Of a stretch of DNA of 64,000 bases, positions 15,061 through 26,350 are shown piece by piece; the stretch's first letter is position 1; each line of letters opens with the position of its first letter. This DNA is from Trachythela sp. YZ-2020 (Eukaryota > Cnidaria > Anthozoa > Malacalcyonacea > Clavulariidae): NCBI GenBank assembly GCA_016169945.1, contig JADLSH010000369.1, positions 7,024,001 through 7,088,000 of the forward strand, read 5' to 3'. A program made the translations under genes and the position numbers. Under the pieces are notes generated by a model. The model searched no databases, was not told the origin of the DNA, and saw nothing but the letters and a program-made list of their open reading frames with translations.

Positions 15061-15163
15061 ATAAAAATATAGTAAAATAGGTAAAAATAAACGGTATTTT
15101 TCGCCGGAGTATGCGTTTTCCCCCAATTTTTTTTGTCTCACCCCATGAAGGATAACACAAACT

Positions 15164-16584
15164 TGGTTAATCAAGAAAGGAAATGCGTATATGGTAGCGT
15201 CAGATTAGCTTGTTGCGCAAACGTTCTAGTGGCTATAAATAAGATCTAGTGTTCAGAAATTCAGAATTGCTAACTGTAAATGTATCTTAAACTGAAATTG
15301 TGATTTATTTCAATTTTTTCTCTACAATATGGATATTAATCTCGAGGAAAAATTTAAAACTATAAAAATGCCGTTAGTGTGAAGTTGTGAACAGCCAACT
15401 AAAGCCAGGGTTAGTCGCTATATTGCGTGCTCTGTCGAAAGCATGAAACTGCCTCCTGATAAATCAATAACTATCGAGCAAGAAAAGCAAAATTTGATGC
15501 GACGGTTGTTTATCCACGGTTGCCAGTTAGCCGACCCATTTACGATGAAAGTGGAAAATGATTTTCAGAACTCTCCTCCTTTTGGTCTTTTTGACATCTT
15601 TAATTATAACCACCTTATATACCATTCTTCATTCCTTCTGAATATGACAAGCAAGGTCTAGCCGCATAATATACGAAGATTACCGTCTCTTTCGCGAAGG
15701 GTATGTGGAATCCTTACAAACCTGTTATCAGAAGGAAACTGGTGTACATGTTTATGTTGGTAAAGTTAAACCGGCCATGAAAGAGAAGACAAAAGACGGA
15801 AAACCATTCTACAGCTTAATAATTGTGGTTTATTTTAGAAGGTAAAGGAGCAAATCGTGACCCGAAAAATCCTATGCAATGGGGATTAAAACACGAAAAC
15901 AAGAAATCGCCACAAACTTCAAGTGGTCACCAAAGGCTTTATGATCTCAGCAGATAAACCCTATTTGGGTGCAAGCTCAGACAACATTACCTCTTGTAGC
16001 TGTACACCAGTTTGCAAGAGTGTTCAAGTTGAATACAAATGTGCCTGGGCCCATAAAAACTCTGATCCAAAAGAAGCTTTTTTCAGTCCTGAGATCGGTG
16101 ATACGCGGAGAAATGGCCAGTTCTCATTGAAGGAAAATTCAATATATTATTTCCAAATTCAGATGTTCGTTGCACAACTTCGTGAATGTCATTTCGTAGT
16201 TTGGACGTCTAAGGGAATATTTTTAAACAAAGTTGAATTTTCTGATTCATTCACCAACCAAGTCTGCAACAAGTTGTTTATGCAATTTACAGTATAAAAT
16301 ATTTTTTCGTGCATTTTTATGGATTTTTATGCATTAAAAACTACCATCGTCCTTCGCGTTTCGTTTCCACAAATGAGGCAGCCGTGAATCATTTTTACAT
16401 ATTCCCCAAGCGCATCTACGGGTGACTATCATAATTTCTAAAATATACGCTCACGATGTTTACAGTAGCTTTTCTCGATAGAAACTATACGGTTTTCGTT
16501 ATAACTTGATAATAGCCACTAGAACGTTTGCGCAACAAGCTAATCTGACGCTCCCATATACGCATTTCCTTTCTTGATTAACCA
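15164..16584. mobile_element. Inner DNA transposon with 73-bp inverted termini
   Basis: 15164-15236 and 16512-16584 are inverted copies, beginning TGGTTAATCAAGAAAGG and ending at TAGTGGCTAT. Contents are the remains of a YqaJ-type nuclease gene. Elements with YqaJ genes are known in the ISL2EU group, so this may be one of their deletion derivatives. Confidence 0.65.
15443..16297 (+). pseudogene. YqaJ-like exonuclease remnant
   Basis: Pieces in different frames: NPMQWGLKHE near 15870-15900 (compare the GxxxE motif of lambda-exonuclease/YqaJ proteins), then from 15940 PYLGASSDNITSCSC (the SPDG-like site, here SSDN), VQVEYKCAWAHKN (the E-x-K active-site strand) and YFQIQMFVAQLRECHFVVWT (the conserved YxxQxQ helix and strand). 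Frames are broken between 15661 and 15923. The altered SPDG site and the breaks suggest it is dead. Confidence 0.6.
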
Positions 16585-16897
16585 CGCAATGACAAGAGGT
16601 TTGTTCCTTAGACATAAGTGCATGGATTTATATCATATTTTTATAATCTGTAGCTTTGCATACTACTCCTGTTAAAGATAAAAGCTAACTATAGTGCAGC
16701 CATACAGCAGGTACACCCGTTTATACTTCGTACTCTCGCAAATGCAATTTAAAAAATTTCGCAAACTCAGCACAAAAATTTGTAACTGAATTTGTGCGGT
16801 TATCCTTCATGGGGTGAGACAAAAAAAATTGGGCAAAAACGCATACTCCGGCCGCGAAAAATGCCGTTTACTTTTACCTATTTTACTATATTTTTAT

Positions 16898-19076
16898 TTC
16901 TATAGCTGTAATTTTTCACAACCATAAAGAAGTTAACTGGAGAAAACCTTAATCAGTCAAGATCTCTGCTATGTCTAAGGATAAAGGTCTCGCTCCTTCA
17001 GCATTCGATACTAGTGTCACTGCACTCTCGGAGATCTTTAGCCCCCTCAAAAAAATGCTCCGTGGTCCATCATAGCGCTGCGGGGCATCATAGGTTTTCG
17101 CAGGGCAATTCTACCAGACATCCTCCAACGAAAAGGTGGTAGTTTCGCTCCTGGATTTAGTGCTATTTGCTTCAGTGATCGACTTTAAACGTATAACCGA
17201 GTTTGTTTGATTTCTGATACATAAAATAAACGCAGGCTGCTGTACATAAGGCTTTCTATGCATAGCAAACCTTGCGGATGACGATTTCATGAGAGAACTG
17301 AAGACACTAAGAAGCGTCAGCTTGTTTGACACGATCAGTACAACGCTAAATACACACGTCCTCCCCTCCCCTCCCCTCCCCTCCCCTCCCCTTTAATTCA
17401 AAAGATCGAAAGAGTTCAACAGATGACGGTGAAATTTAGCCATGACCTTTTAGGCTAGTCCTTCTAATAACATAGCACCATCTGTTACCTTTGCCTAAAT
17501 TTTACTTCAAATCATTTGTAAAATTCATGTGGAATAAAATTACGAGTCTTTAAAATTCTCCTAAAAATATTTCATGCATCGCTTAATAACTAACAAGGAC
17601 GTTTCCGTGGTAAATACATAAACACGCCATTTGAATTTGGGTTGAATGCACCCAGAATGTTTATACCATTGCTGAACAACTGCACAAATTATTTGTAACC
17701 CGAGAAAATATTCTCATCACAAAAAACTTTCTAAATGAAATAGTTTCATTTTAGTGTTTTTATTATCTCTGTTCAAATGAATCTAAGCAGAAGCAAAACT
17801 CCCAGAAGCGATCAGTATGTTTTTGTACGTACGTGTGTGATCCAGTGATCCCTATTGGGCAACCCAACACTCGCGCATATACGAGGCCACGAGGGTCGTG
17901 AAGGGGTAAAATCAGTGGGTAAAATGGGAGCTGGGATTTGCCTAATTTTTACTGGGAAAATGGGATAAAAACGACTGGGAAAGGTATTTGCACCATCAAT
18001 TTTGCTGCGGGGAATGGAATTTGGCAAATTCAGGTGACTTGGGTGACTGGGATTCAGATAGCATTTTGGCTGGGAAAATGGGATTGAAGCCCCCCTTCAC
18101 GACCCTCAAATACATATTACGGGCACAGGGGCACTCCTGTAATCAGGTAATGATAAACTTGTGTATCACATTCTTCGGGACAGCATTGCGTTGTATTTCG
18201 TTTGGTTCAAAAACTTTATTCGTAGTGATTCATACAATGTAGTTGTGATGTTAATAGACACTGACGTGTGTGTAGTTACAGAACACATAAAACGTTCAGC
18301 GGAAGTCTTAAATTGAACCTTCGGTGTTCGTATTAGAGATATTTAACTGTTTAGTTTCCTCAACTCGCTGACCAAATAAAAGAATTGGCCAGCCTCATCT
18401 TACCGCGCAAAACAGGGCTTGCATTGAACTTTTGGATCGAATCACTTGCTGAATCAGAAGGCCCCAACCGGGAACAAACCCGACTATGCAGATCCGACTC
18501 CTCTTGGGCACCTCATGTTACCTCACTCCTCCGCAGAGGTTTCCCTGAGGCGGAGTTTTTCGTGTTTTACGGGTATAAGTACTTCATCTTCTGGAGCTGT
18601 AATGGATCCTGACCCCAACCCCCAGTCCAACACCAACCCCCAGCCTAACCAGGATGAGAATCTTCCTCCGATGCATGTTATTTTTGAGAGAAGCCATTGG
18701 TACTCTGTGCCACTGCAGAGGAGAGAGAGAGAAGTTATTATTTATACACTATTAAGATAACAGGCAATACATACTGGCAACAGAAAGACAATGTTTTTCT
18801 TTTTTCCCAGGGAATACAGATTTGACACTTCCTCCTTTTTCGACGAGACGAAGGCGATGCGGAAGATATTGTTGTATTCTCAAATTAACCCAATAATACC
18901 AACGAATTTTAACATCTAACTCTTGTACAAAACAACTCACCACATGTCCTAAAATGTTCAGCCGCTGATATAGTAACAATACAAGTATACAACATTTTCC
19001 CTTCTCAACAAAACATCTCTGTTCGTTCTTACTATTTATACAAAAATGTCAGCAATAATAATATTTAGATTCATAT
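16898..19076. other. Intergenic DNA with microsatellite and a 217-bp MITE
   Basis: No supportable gene. Holds a (CCCCT)n run at about 17361-17392 and a MITE at 17891-18107 with perfect 16-bp inverted ends GAGGGTCGTGAAGGGG. Frames of 70-104 residues at 18385-18979 have no recognisable domain. Confidence 0.5.
17891..18107. mobile_element. Short MITE with perfect 16-bp inverted ends
   Basis: GAGGGTCGTGAAGGGG at 17891-17906 and its exact reverse complement at 18092-18107. The interior repeats GGGAAAATGGGAT several times. No coding capacity. Confidence 0.6.
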
Positions 19077-20620
19077 ATGGTTACTTATCCGATCTTCCTC
19101 GATTTGCCCGTAACGGGTAACGTCTTTCACGCGGTGCTGTGTCGCTTCAACTTGGCTTTTCCGGAACAGTGTTTTGATTTTCGCCGACGCCACTCGACTG
19201 AAACTGCTCTAATTCGCTTATTAGACCAACTCCTTTTTGACCTTGATAAAAACAATGTTACTGGACTTGATTTTGTAGACTACAGTAAGGCGTTTGACTT
19301 GATTGACCACCAGCTGTTACTGCGCAAGTTAAGCGCTTATGATGTGGATGATGTTTATCTCTGGATTTTCAAAAATTACCTCTCAGAACGAAAACAGTTT
19401 GTAGAAATCAACGGCGTGAAATCATGTCCATTACGTATAACGCATGGTGTCCCTCAAAGTAGTATTCTTGGCCCTCTTCTCTTTCTTGCATTTATAAATT
19501 ATTTGCCATCAACCATCCCAAACTCTACTGTTGATGCATATGCAGACGACACCACTTTCTCCTCTAGTTCCCACTTCTCAGTTGCGTCGACCGAATTACA
19601 AGTTAGCCTACAAGAGGATATAGACAAACTATGCCAGTGGTCAGACCAAAATCGAATGGTACTTAATGCTGCCAAAACTAAATCAATTCTGGTTACCGAT
19701 AAACGCCTTAAATCTCGCCTACAAACTCCTTCTCTATCTCTTACTGCAAATGGTGCAAATATTGAATCGGTCTCCTCACAAAAATTACTTGGCGTAATCA
19801 TTGACGAAGATCTAGCTTTCAAAGAGCATGTAAACAAACTTTGTAAAAAGCTCAGTCAAAAAATCGGTCTCCTGAGAAAAATTCGAGGATATTTGCCACT
19901 GCTTGAACGGAAAGCTATTTTATAATGCTATCATCAAGCCGGTTATGATGTATGGTAGTTCAATTTGGAGTTGCTGCTCGCAAAGTGATTTTCTTCGAGT
20001 CTTCAAATTACAAAAAGAGTACCACGTATAATTCTAGGAACAGATACCTCCTCCAGGTCAACGGTCAATTTTACTAAACTGAACTGGATCCCTTTCTATG
20101 ACGAAGTGAAAATTAATAAATGCATTATAGTCTATAAGAGCCTGCATGGTCAGGCTCCGCAGTATATCAAGAATTTATTTAGAACAAACAATGATATAAA
20201 CGGTAGACAAACTCGACATGGTGAATACAATTTAGTTTGTCCTAAATTTAATTATGTAACTGAAGGAGGGAAATCTGTAACCGTCAGTAGCATTAAGATA
20301 TGGAACAATCTACCCAAAGAGATCAAGACAAAATCTAGCGTTACTTCTTTTAAGTTTGCCCTTAAAAACCACTTCCTGGACTCATATAAGGCTATTGATC
20401 GATTTGAACAGTTAATGTGATCAGTAAAGCTTCAGTAAATTGTAGATATGTATAAATATAATCCTAAGATCTCTTCTATAGTTCTCTTCCTAAATAGCTT
20501 TATCGTTTTAAAGTAGATATAATCTATAACTTTGTATATATTGTATGAGGGCCACAGGTTTTTCAGCTGTGCTGTCATGTGTTATTTTAATAAAGTTGTT
20601 CATTCATTCATTCATTACCG
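19077..20620 (+). pseudogene. CR1/L2-like LINE reverse transcriptase A, 5'-truncated
   Basis: The frame 19077-19925 encodes reverse transcriptase blocks: VDYSKAFDLIDHQLLLRKL, THGVPQSSILGPLLF, YADDTTF (catalytic YADD) and KLLGVIIDEDLAFKEHV. After a frame break at about 19925 the C-terminal region continues to about 20420 (IWNNLPKEIKTK). It ends in a CATT-repeat tail (about 20600-20622), a common tail of CR1/L2 elements. The endonuclease domain is missing at the 5' side. Confidence 0.8.
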
Positions 20621-20740
20621 TTCTTCCAGGAGAATCATTGTTACCAGCACTTGCAATAGCGTCCGAGGTATTTTCAGAGTTATCGGACGTTTCAGGCAAC
20701 CCTTCGGCTTCCGGTACCACATACTTTTCAGAAGTATGGT

Positions 20741-21714
20741 TTGGAAGTCCCTCCAGAAGTTTTGGAAGTCCCTCCAAAAAAAATAATCTGTGAACGAGTT
20801 GCTCTGAACCAATTGACTACTTATATGAGCAACAAAAATCGCCTAAATGAGCACCAAAGTGGAAATAAAAAACAGCATTCTTGTGAGACGCTTCGTGTTT
20901 TGACAACAGACAGTGTACTTGAGGCGATGGACGCCAAGAAATTGACGATCCTTGTTTTGTTAGACTTATCAAAGGCGTTTGACAGCATCGACCATGCAAA
21001 ACTCCTTACCAAGCTGCAGGCATTAGGAGTTTCTCTTATTACTCTAGAATGGTTTAGAAGTTATTTATTGGAACGACGGCAGTGCGTCAGGATTGGCGCC
21101 GAGACTTCCGGCTTTGGTTATCTTTCTCATGGAGTTCCTCAAGCTCCATATTAGGGCCGGCCCTCTTTAATATTTATCTCAATGATCTTCCGTCAATCTC
21201 GAAGTTTGGTGGTCTAGAATCTTTCGTCGATGACTCAAAATTGTATTTGTCGTTTCCTGTCGCGGATTTATGTAATGTGGTTAAGCAGATAAATGAGGAT
21301 TTGTTTAATATTGCTGCCTGGTGTTGCCATAACAGCCTGCTAATAAATCCGGGTAAGACTAAGCTGTTGGTGTTTGGCACCCGACAGATGCTGAAGAAAC
21401 TACCTGATGACTTTCATGTTGTCTTGCTTGGAAAAAATATTTCTCCATCTACTTCTGCACAAGACCTTGGACTGCAAGTAGACCGTACTTTGAGCTATGA
21501 CGAACACATCACTAACACTGTGTCTTCGTGTACTGGTAGTTTATGTCAAATAAACAGAGTAAAACATCTTTTGGACACCAGCACACTGAAAAACGTCGTG
21601 AACGCTTATAATATCCCAGCGTATAGATCAGCTTCGGGGCAGCGAACATTCCTATACCGAGCTATCCGTTTATGGAACTCACTTCCGCGAGAAATTACAG
21701 ATAAATGTATATAG
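20741..21714 (+). pseudogene. LINE reverse transcriptase B, frameshifted
   Basis: Reverse transcriptase blocks LLDLSKAFDSIDHAKLL and GYLSHGVPQ, then a shift at about 21140 into the frame with SILGPALFNIYLND, FVDDSK (catalytic FVDD in place of YADD) and LGLQVDRTLSYDEHI, ending near YRAIRLWNSLPREI. It is different in sequence from LINE A and closely follows its tail. A TTACAA-type simple tail follows at about 21795. Confidence 0.75.
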
Positions 21715-21799
21715 ATATATAATTTGTTTTTAATAGGTATTACTCAATGACATGTAAATTAGAACCGAAAAACCCTTTTGGGAGTTTCTAATAAATTTT

Positions 21800-23860
21800 A
21801 CAATTACAATTCACTTTCTGGTTGGATCTGTTTACTGTATTTAAGCAATTTATCTACATGACGTTTCCAAACATATCCAGGTACACTAACCATATAATGC
21901 CTTAAACCAAGAACTTTTGTGATTACTCCACGAACCCATTTCTCTTTGCCTTGATAATTTCGTGCTAATACATTTTCCCCTTCAACGAAGGATCTTGTAG
22001 CAGGACCAGTTGTACGTTCAAGGACTTTATACTGTTGTTGTTTCACATGTTCATGAACAGATGGGAAGACTAAATCAAGTCGGGTTCGCAAACGTCAACC
22101 CATAAGTAAAACTGACGGTGCTTCTCCCGTTGTAGCATGTGGTGTATTGTGGTAAACTAGTAAGCTCTTAGCAATAATCGCATTCGTGGATTCCTTAGTA
22201 ATTCGAGCTTGCTCAATTGCCGATTTCAAAATTTGAACAACTCGTTCAGCTTTGCCATTTGTAGACGGTTTGTAGGCTGCAGATGTCCGATGCAGGATTC
22301 CATTGTTACGGCAAAACTGTTCAAATTCGCCAGCAATAAATTGTGGCCTGTTAATTATTGGAGACTAAAATTTCGGGCAGGCCGTGGCAGCTGAATCTCG
22401 TAGCACATTTATAGTCGTAGAGCTGGGACTGAACGATGTGGTCTCAACAGAGTTAGAAGTGGACAATGACCTGTTAGGATGGTAAATGAATTACTGCAAA
22501 GATATTGATGAAATCGTTTAAGTCCAAATATTATAAGCTAAAAGCTTCTTTCTCAAGCTGTGAATAATTTCATTGTGTGTCTGTTAAAGTGCAAGATGCA
22601 AAGGCAATTGGTTGATGTTTATCATTAACTACATGTGACAGAACAGATCCTGCAGACCTGCACCTTAAGAAGAAGCATCACACGATAAAACAAGAGGTAA
22701 TGATTCATCATAATGTACCAGTGTTCTTGAATTTAGTAGAATATTTTTCGCAGCCGCGAACGCAGCATCTTCAGTTTTGGTCAACTTCCAGGGTACATTT
22801 TTTCGGAGATTATTCAGTGGTGTTAACACAGTGGAATGATGTGGCATGAACCGAGAGTAAAACATAATGAGTTCGATTAAAGACTTCAGAGTCGTACTAT
22901 CTTTTGGACGATGTACAGTACGGTGCATCGAACAGCTGCCAATTTGTCTTCAGTATAGGATGAAGGCCTGCACTATCGATTAGATGGCCTAGATACACAA
23001 CAGACGATTGAAGAAATTTGCACTTCGCCTTGTTTACCTTAAAACCATACTTAAGTAATCTTTCTAGCACTTGGGACAAGGTATTAAGGTATTATCCAGC
23101 AATAAGAATGTCATCCAATCGGCTAACAGCTTTGGGAATATCAACTAATAACCCATCTATAATTCTTATTATTTTTTTGGTTTTGTATCGTTTTGAAATT
23201 CTAAAGTCTCCTTACTAGCAATTTCATCAGCGATCGCAACTTTTAAAGCATCTGGAAAAGTCCGGTCTTCATTCAATAACTTTTTCCCAGTCGCTGAGTT
23301 ACGAATTCCACGTACAAATTGATCACGAAGAGAACGTAACGATTTAAAATGGCATAATGTCGCATACGAGCACTATAAGCTGAAACACTCTCATTTTCTT
23401 CTTGAATGCACCGATGAAATCTGTAAGTTTCAGCTACCTCCAAACGTTTGGTTTGTAATGATTTTGTAACAGATCACAAAGCTCGGAAAAGCTTTTATAT
23501 TTAGGTGAATCAGGGCTACACAAATCACGAAGGGTTGCATAAGATTTCTTGCTCATAACTGAAATGAAAACCGCGATTTTTTTCTTGTCTGCTGCCGCAA
23601 GTAGAGCTTGTGTCGCCTCGGCATCGCATTGTCCAACAGAATTAGCGTTAAAATATTGCTCTGATCTCTCCAAATAAGTAGTAAATAATTCCGTGGAAGG
23701 TCAAATTCACTCAGAACGCCGAATAATGGCGTCGAAGACATGATCGTATAAGGACACTGCACTGAATTCCAGAAGTTAAATACGATGGGAAAGTTCAAGG
23801 AAACATCGATGTTAGGCTCAGGTTTTCTTAACTTTCGTGTTTTCATCCATGCATGCACGT
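21800..23860 (-). pseudogene. Decayed Gypsy-like LTR retrotransposon
   Basis: Reading on the minus strand from high to low coordinates: a gag-like piece (23434-23673, ERSEQYFNANSV and SYATLRDLCSP), a reverse transcriptase piece (KCKFLQSSVVYLGHLID near 22990), an RNase H piece (VHYDESLPLVLSCDASS near 22680) and an integrase C-terminal piece at 21804-22091 (NVLARNYQGKEKWVRGVI). The order gag, RT, RNase H, integrase fits Gypsy. Many stops and frameshifts; no LTRs identified. Confidence 0.75.
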
Positions 23861-24649
23861 CACCTGAAGCCAGAAGCGTGGGTGTTAGGTTGGCATGGAA
23901 ATATAGTTTATTTATAGTTTTACGATTTTACATAAAGCCAGAGACATAAAGCCATAATATATCAGTTGGTGTTATGCGATTGTGTTACGGCTGAAGGCGG
24001 AAGCATTTTATATGCCTAAATGAAAAGCTAGTAAAGGCTACATAAGGAAACATCCAATTCCAACATAAACTCGTCCAATATAAAGTAAGTACATTACATA
24101 CGTCAATACGTGCGACATAAATTTCATTACGTTGTTATTTGTATAACGAAACTACGAAATACGGATACGTTTTCCCGTAACTAATCTTGTTTTCTTAGAA
24201 ATCTATAATCTTGTGGAATTGCGAAATTTACCGGCAAGACAATACTCACAATTTATACATATCTCGATATAAATGTATCTTGCTGAGTAGAATTGAATCC
24301 TAGCTAGCGGAGTAAATTCTGAGCTTTCATCGATCTATTTTACGTACGTAATTGTGGCTTCACTTTACGAGGAACTTTAATTCCCGGAACAAGGAAGCGA
24401 AAGGAGCGTCTTGGTTGCATTGGGTACATTCGTAGGGTTGGTTTGCGGATCTCTAGATTGAGACACCGGGTTATTTGAAGTTTACGACCCCTAATACATT
24501 AGCGCTGTATCGAACTGTCAATTTATGAATTTGACTATCCTAGGAATCTATTATAAATAAATACGATTTTGTAAAAAACGAGGCAGTTCTATACAGAGTA
24601 CAGGGGGTCGCATATTTCAATTGGTCCATCTCCTTTGTGTTTATAGAAA
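23861..24649. other. Non-coding upstream region of the Nudix-J gene
   Basis: AT-rich, no gene recognised. It contains the presumed promoter of the gene starting at 24650, but no clear motif stands out. Confidence 0.35.
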
Positions 24650-25837
24650 ATGTACGGCGGTTATGGTAGAAGGGGTGGTTTCCCCCGAAGAGGCTATCCT
24701 GGTGGATACCACAGATCTTATAACGAAGCTGGATGTATGTTTTGCACGGGGGTTTCTGAAAGTCAGCAGTCACACCAGCGCCATCAATGCAGTGAATTTC
24801 GCCAACTGAAACAGAATACCTCGCGTAGACCATACGTAAAGGCAAAATTAAGCGACAAAGACGAGCAGGGTTTTGCTGCTGCTGGTTTTTTGCTGTGGAA
24901 GAAAGGAAATGAGAATAATCTGCAAGTCTTAATGGCGCGGGAATATCGAGATGCCGGCGATCTGCTTAATTTCCTTGGTGGAAAACGGTTAAGAAAAATG
25001 GAGAGTGCAATAGAGGTAGCCTTAAAGAAAGTCAATATGGAAAGTGGACGGCAGCTTTCTCGGGATGCGTTGGAAGGAATGAAACATGCACCACTTGTGC
25101 ACTGGAGCGGTAGATCTTCGAAGTATGCACTGTTCCTTTATGAAGTCACATCATGGCGAGATTGTGAGGTCGATGTTCTAGCTGCAGGTTTGCGAGATGA
25201 TGGAGTAAAGAGACTTGAGTGGGTTTCTTGTAAAGATCTGAAGTCAACTTCATTTATACATCGCCAGCTGCATGATTTTGCCACAGATATGGTTCAAGCG
25301 TTATCAGATCCCACCTGTGACGTTCTTAGCAATATAGAAGAGTTGTTTGAAACAGCAAAGACGGCTGGCGAAGCAAGCAAGATACAGGATACCACCCAAG
25401 AGGAAGTTCCATTTGATTTTGACGTTATTGCGAGCCTAACTTCATCCGCCAACATAGCAAGGGGCTTTCTTACCACCGGAAATCTAACCTGGGGTATTAT
25501 CGCCGATGCTGTTCAGTCGCTTCATAAAAATGATATAGATAAATTGCGCCGAAAGTTCCATCCAGACCGTTTGGGTAGGCAGTTAGGGCATCTCCCCAAT
25601 GATCTTGAAAAGGAAGCTTCCACTAAGGCAATGCAAATCCTAAACGGAATATTGGATATGGTAAAAGAGCCAAGTAACGCACCATTACGTTCATCTTCGA
25701 GTGGTGATGTTTTTACAACAATTAAAGAATTAAATGAACTTATTAAAAAGTACACTGGTGGTGGTGATGATGATGATAGTGATGGTAAAATTGCTGCAGC
25801 CATCACAGCTAAACTTTCTGAAATAAAACTGAGATAA
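24650..25837 (+). CDS. Intronless Nudix-like and J-like domain protein, 395 residues
   Basis: Domain order: Gly/Arg/Tyr-rich start (MYGGYGRRGGFPRRGYPGGY), a Cys/His cluster at about 29-50, then a Nudix-like region at about 70-200 (GFAAAGFLLWKK, LNFLGGKRL, helix ESAIEVALKKVNMESG). The catalytic REUxEE of the Nudix box is not kept, so it is probably not a hydrolase. Residues about 295-345 hold a J-like segment with the diagnostic HPD (LRRKFHPDRLG). The C terminus has a poly-Asp run (DDDDSDG). The frame is intact over 1.2 kb among decayed transposons, so it is probably a functional host gene or recent retrogene. An alternative is an uncharacterised element gene. Confidence 0.65.
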   Translation: MYGGYGRRGGFPRRGYPGGYHRSYNEAGCMFCTGVSESQQSHQRHQCSEFRQLKQNTSRRPYVKAKLSDKDEQGFAAAGFLLWKKGNENNLQVLMAREYRDAGDLLNFLGGKRLRKMESAIEVALKKVNMESGRQLSRDALEGMKHAPLVHWSGRSSKYALFLYEVTSWRDCEVDVLAAGLRDDGVKRLEWVSCKDLKSTSFIHRQLHDFATDMVQALSDPTCDVLSNIEELFETAKTAGEASKIQDTTQEEVPFDFDVIASLTSSANIARGFLTTGNLTWGIIADAVQSLHKNDIDKLRRKFHPDRLGRQLGHLPNDLEKEASTKAMQILNGILDMVKEPSNAPLRSSSSGDVFTTIKELNELIKKYTGGGDDDDSDGKIAAAITAKLSEIKLR

Positions 25838-26350
25838 AAGAGCGCGAATATTTAATCGTACTATATAGTGTGGAAAATCATTGTATTCATATCCTATTTC
25901 ATTCTTAAGTATCACTGACATGTTATCGCGCCTGTTATTTGCAATTTTAGGGGTCCAGTATATGTAGTATTCTTCAATCAATTCATTGAGGTTAACAACT
26001 CAAAAAAGGGTTTTTAGAGTTTTTATCTCTTTCAGGTAGTTCGATGAAACTTCAACAGTTTATATGTTAATTATTATTGTTATTATCTAAAATTATTTAA
26101 ACACGGTGGCATTTCACTTGCGTGTTTTCAAAGGGCCGTGTACACACCAATAATTACAAAAGAATATCACTAATTTACTAAAATTTAAAACTATTACATA
26201 TTTACAATATTTGAGAAATATTTACAAGTCTACGGAAGGAAGAAATCGATTGACACTTTTTTAGGAAATCTGTTTTAGGTTTGGGTAAGCTAATTTTCAA
26301 ATTGTTGCTACGTAATTGATAGATGTTACAGCAGTTACGACACAATATTG
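25838..26350. other. Intergenic, nothing recognised
   Basis: AT-rich sequence between the Nudix-J gene and the minus-strand LINE. It includes likely 3' untranslated sequence of the gene. No further feature seen. Confidence 0.35.

Larger units (their letters stand above)
15061..16897. mobile_element. Outer inverted-repeat element holding a nested insertion
   Basis: 15061-15156 and 16799-16897 are inverted copies: they share a TATAGTAAAATAGGTAAAA block, GGAGTATGCG and CACCCCATGAAGGAT. Between them lies the inner element 15164-16584 and about 210 bases of plain sequence. True outer ends are not defined. Confidence 0.6.

Noticed and set aside
18385..18979. Possible small genes (75-104 residues)
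   Set aside because: Overlapping frames on both strands with no domain, no splice sites and no conserved motif.
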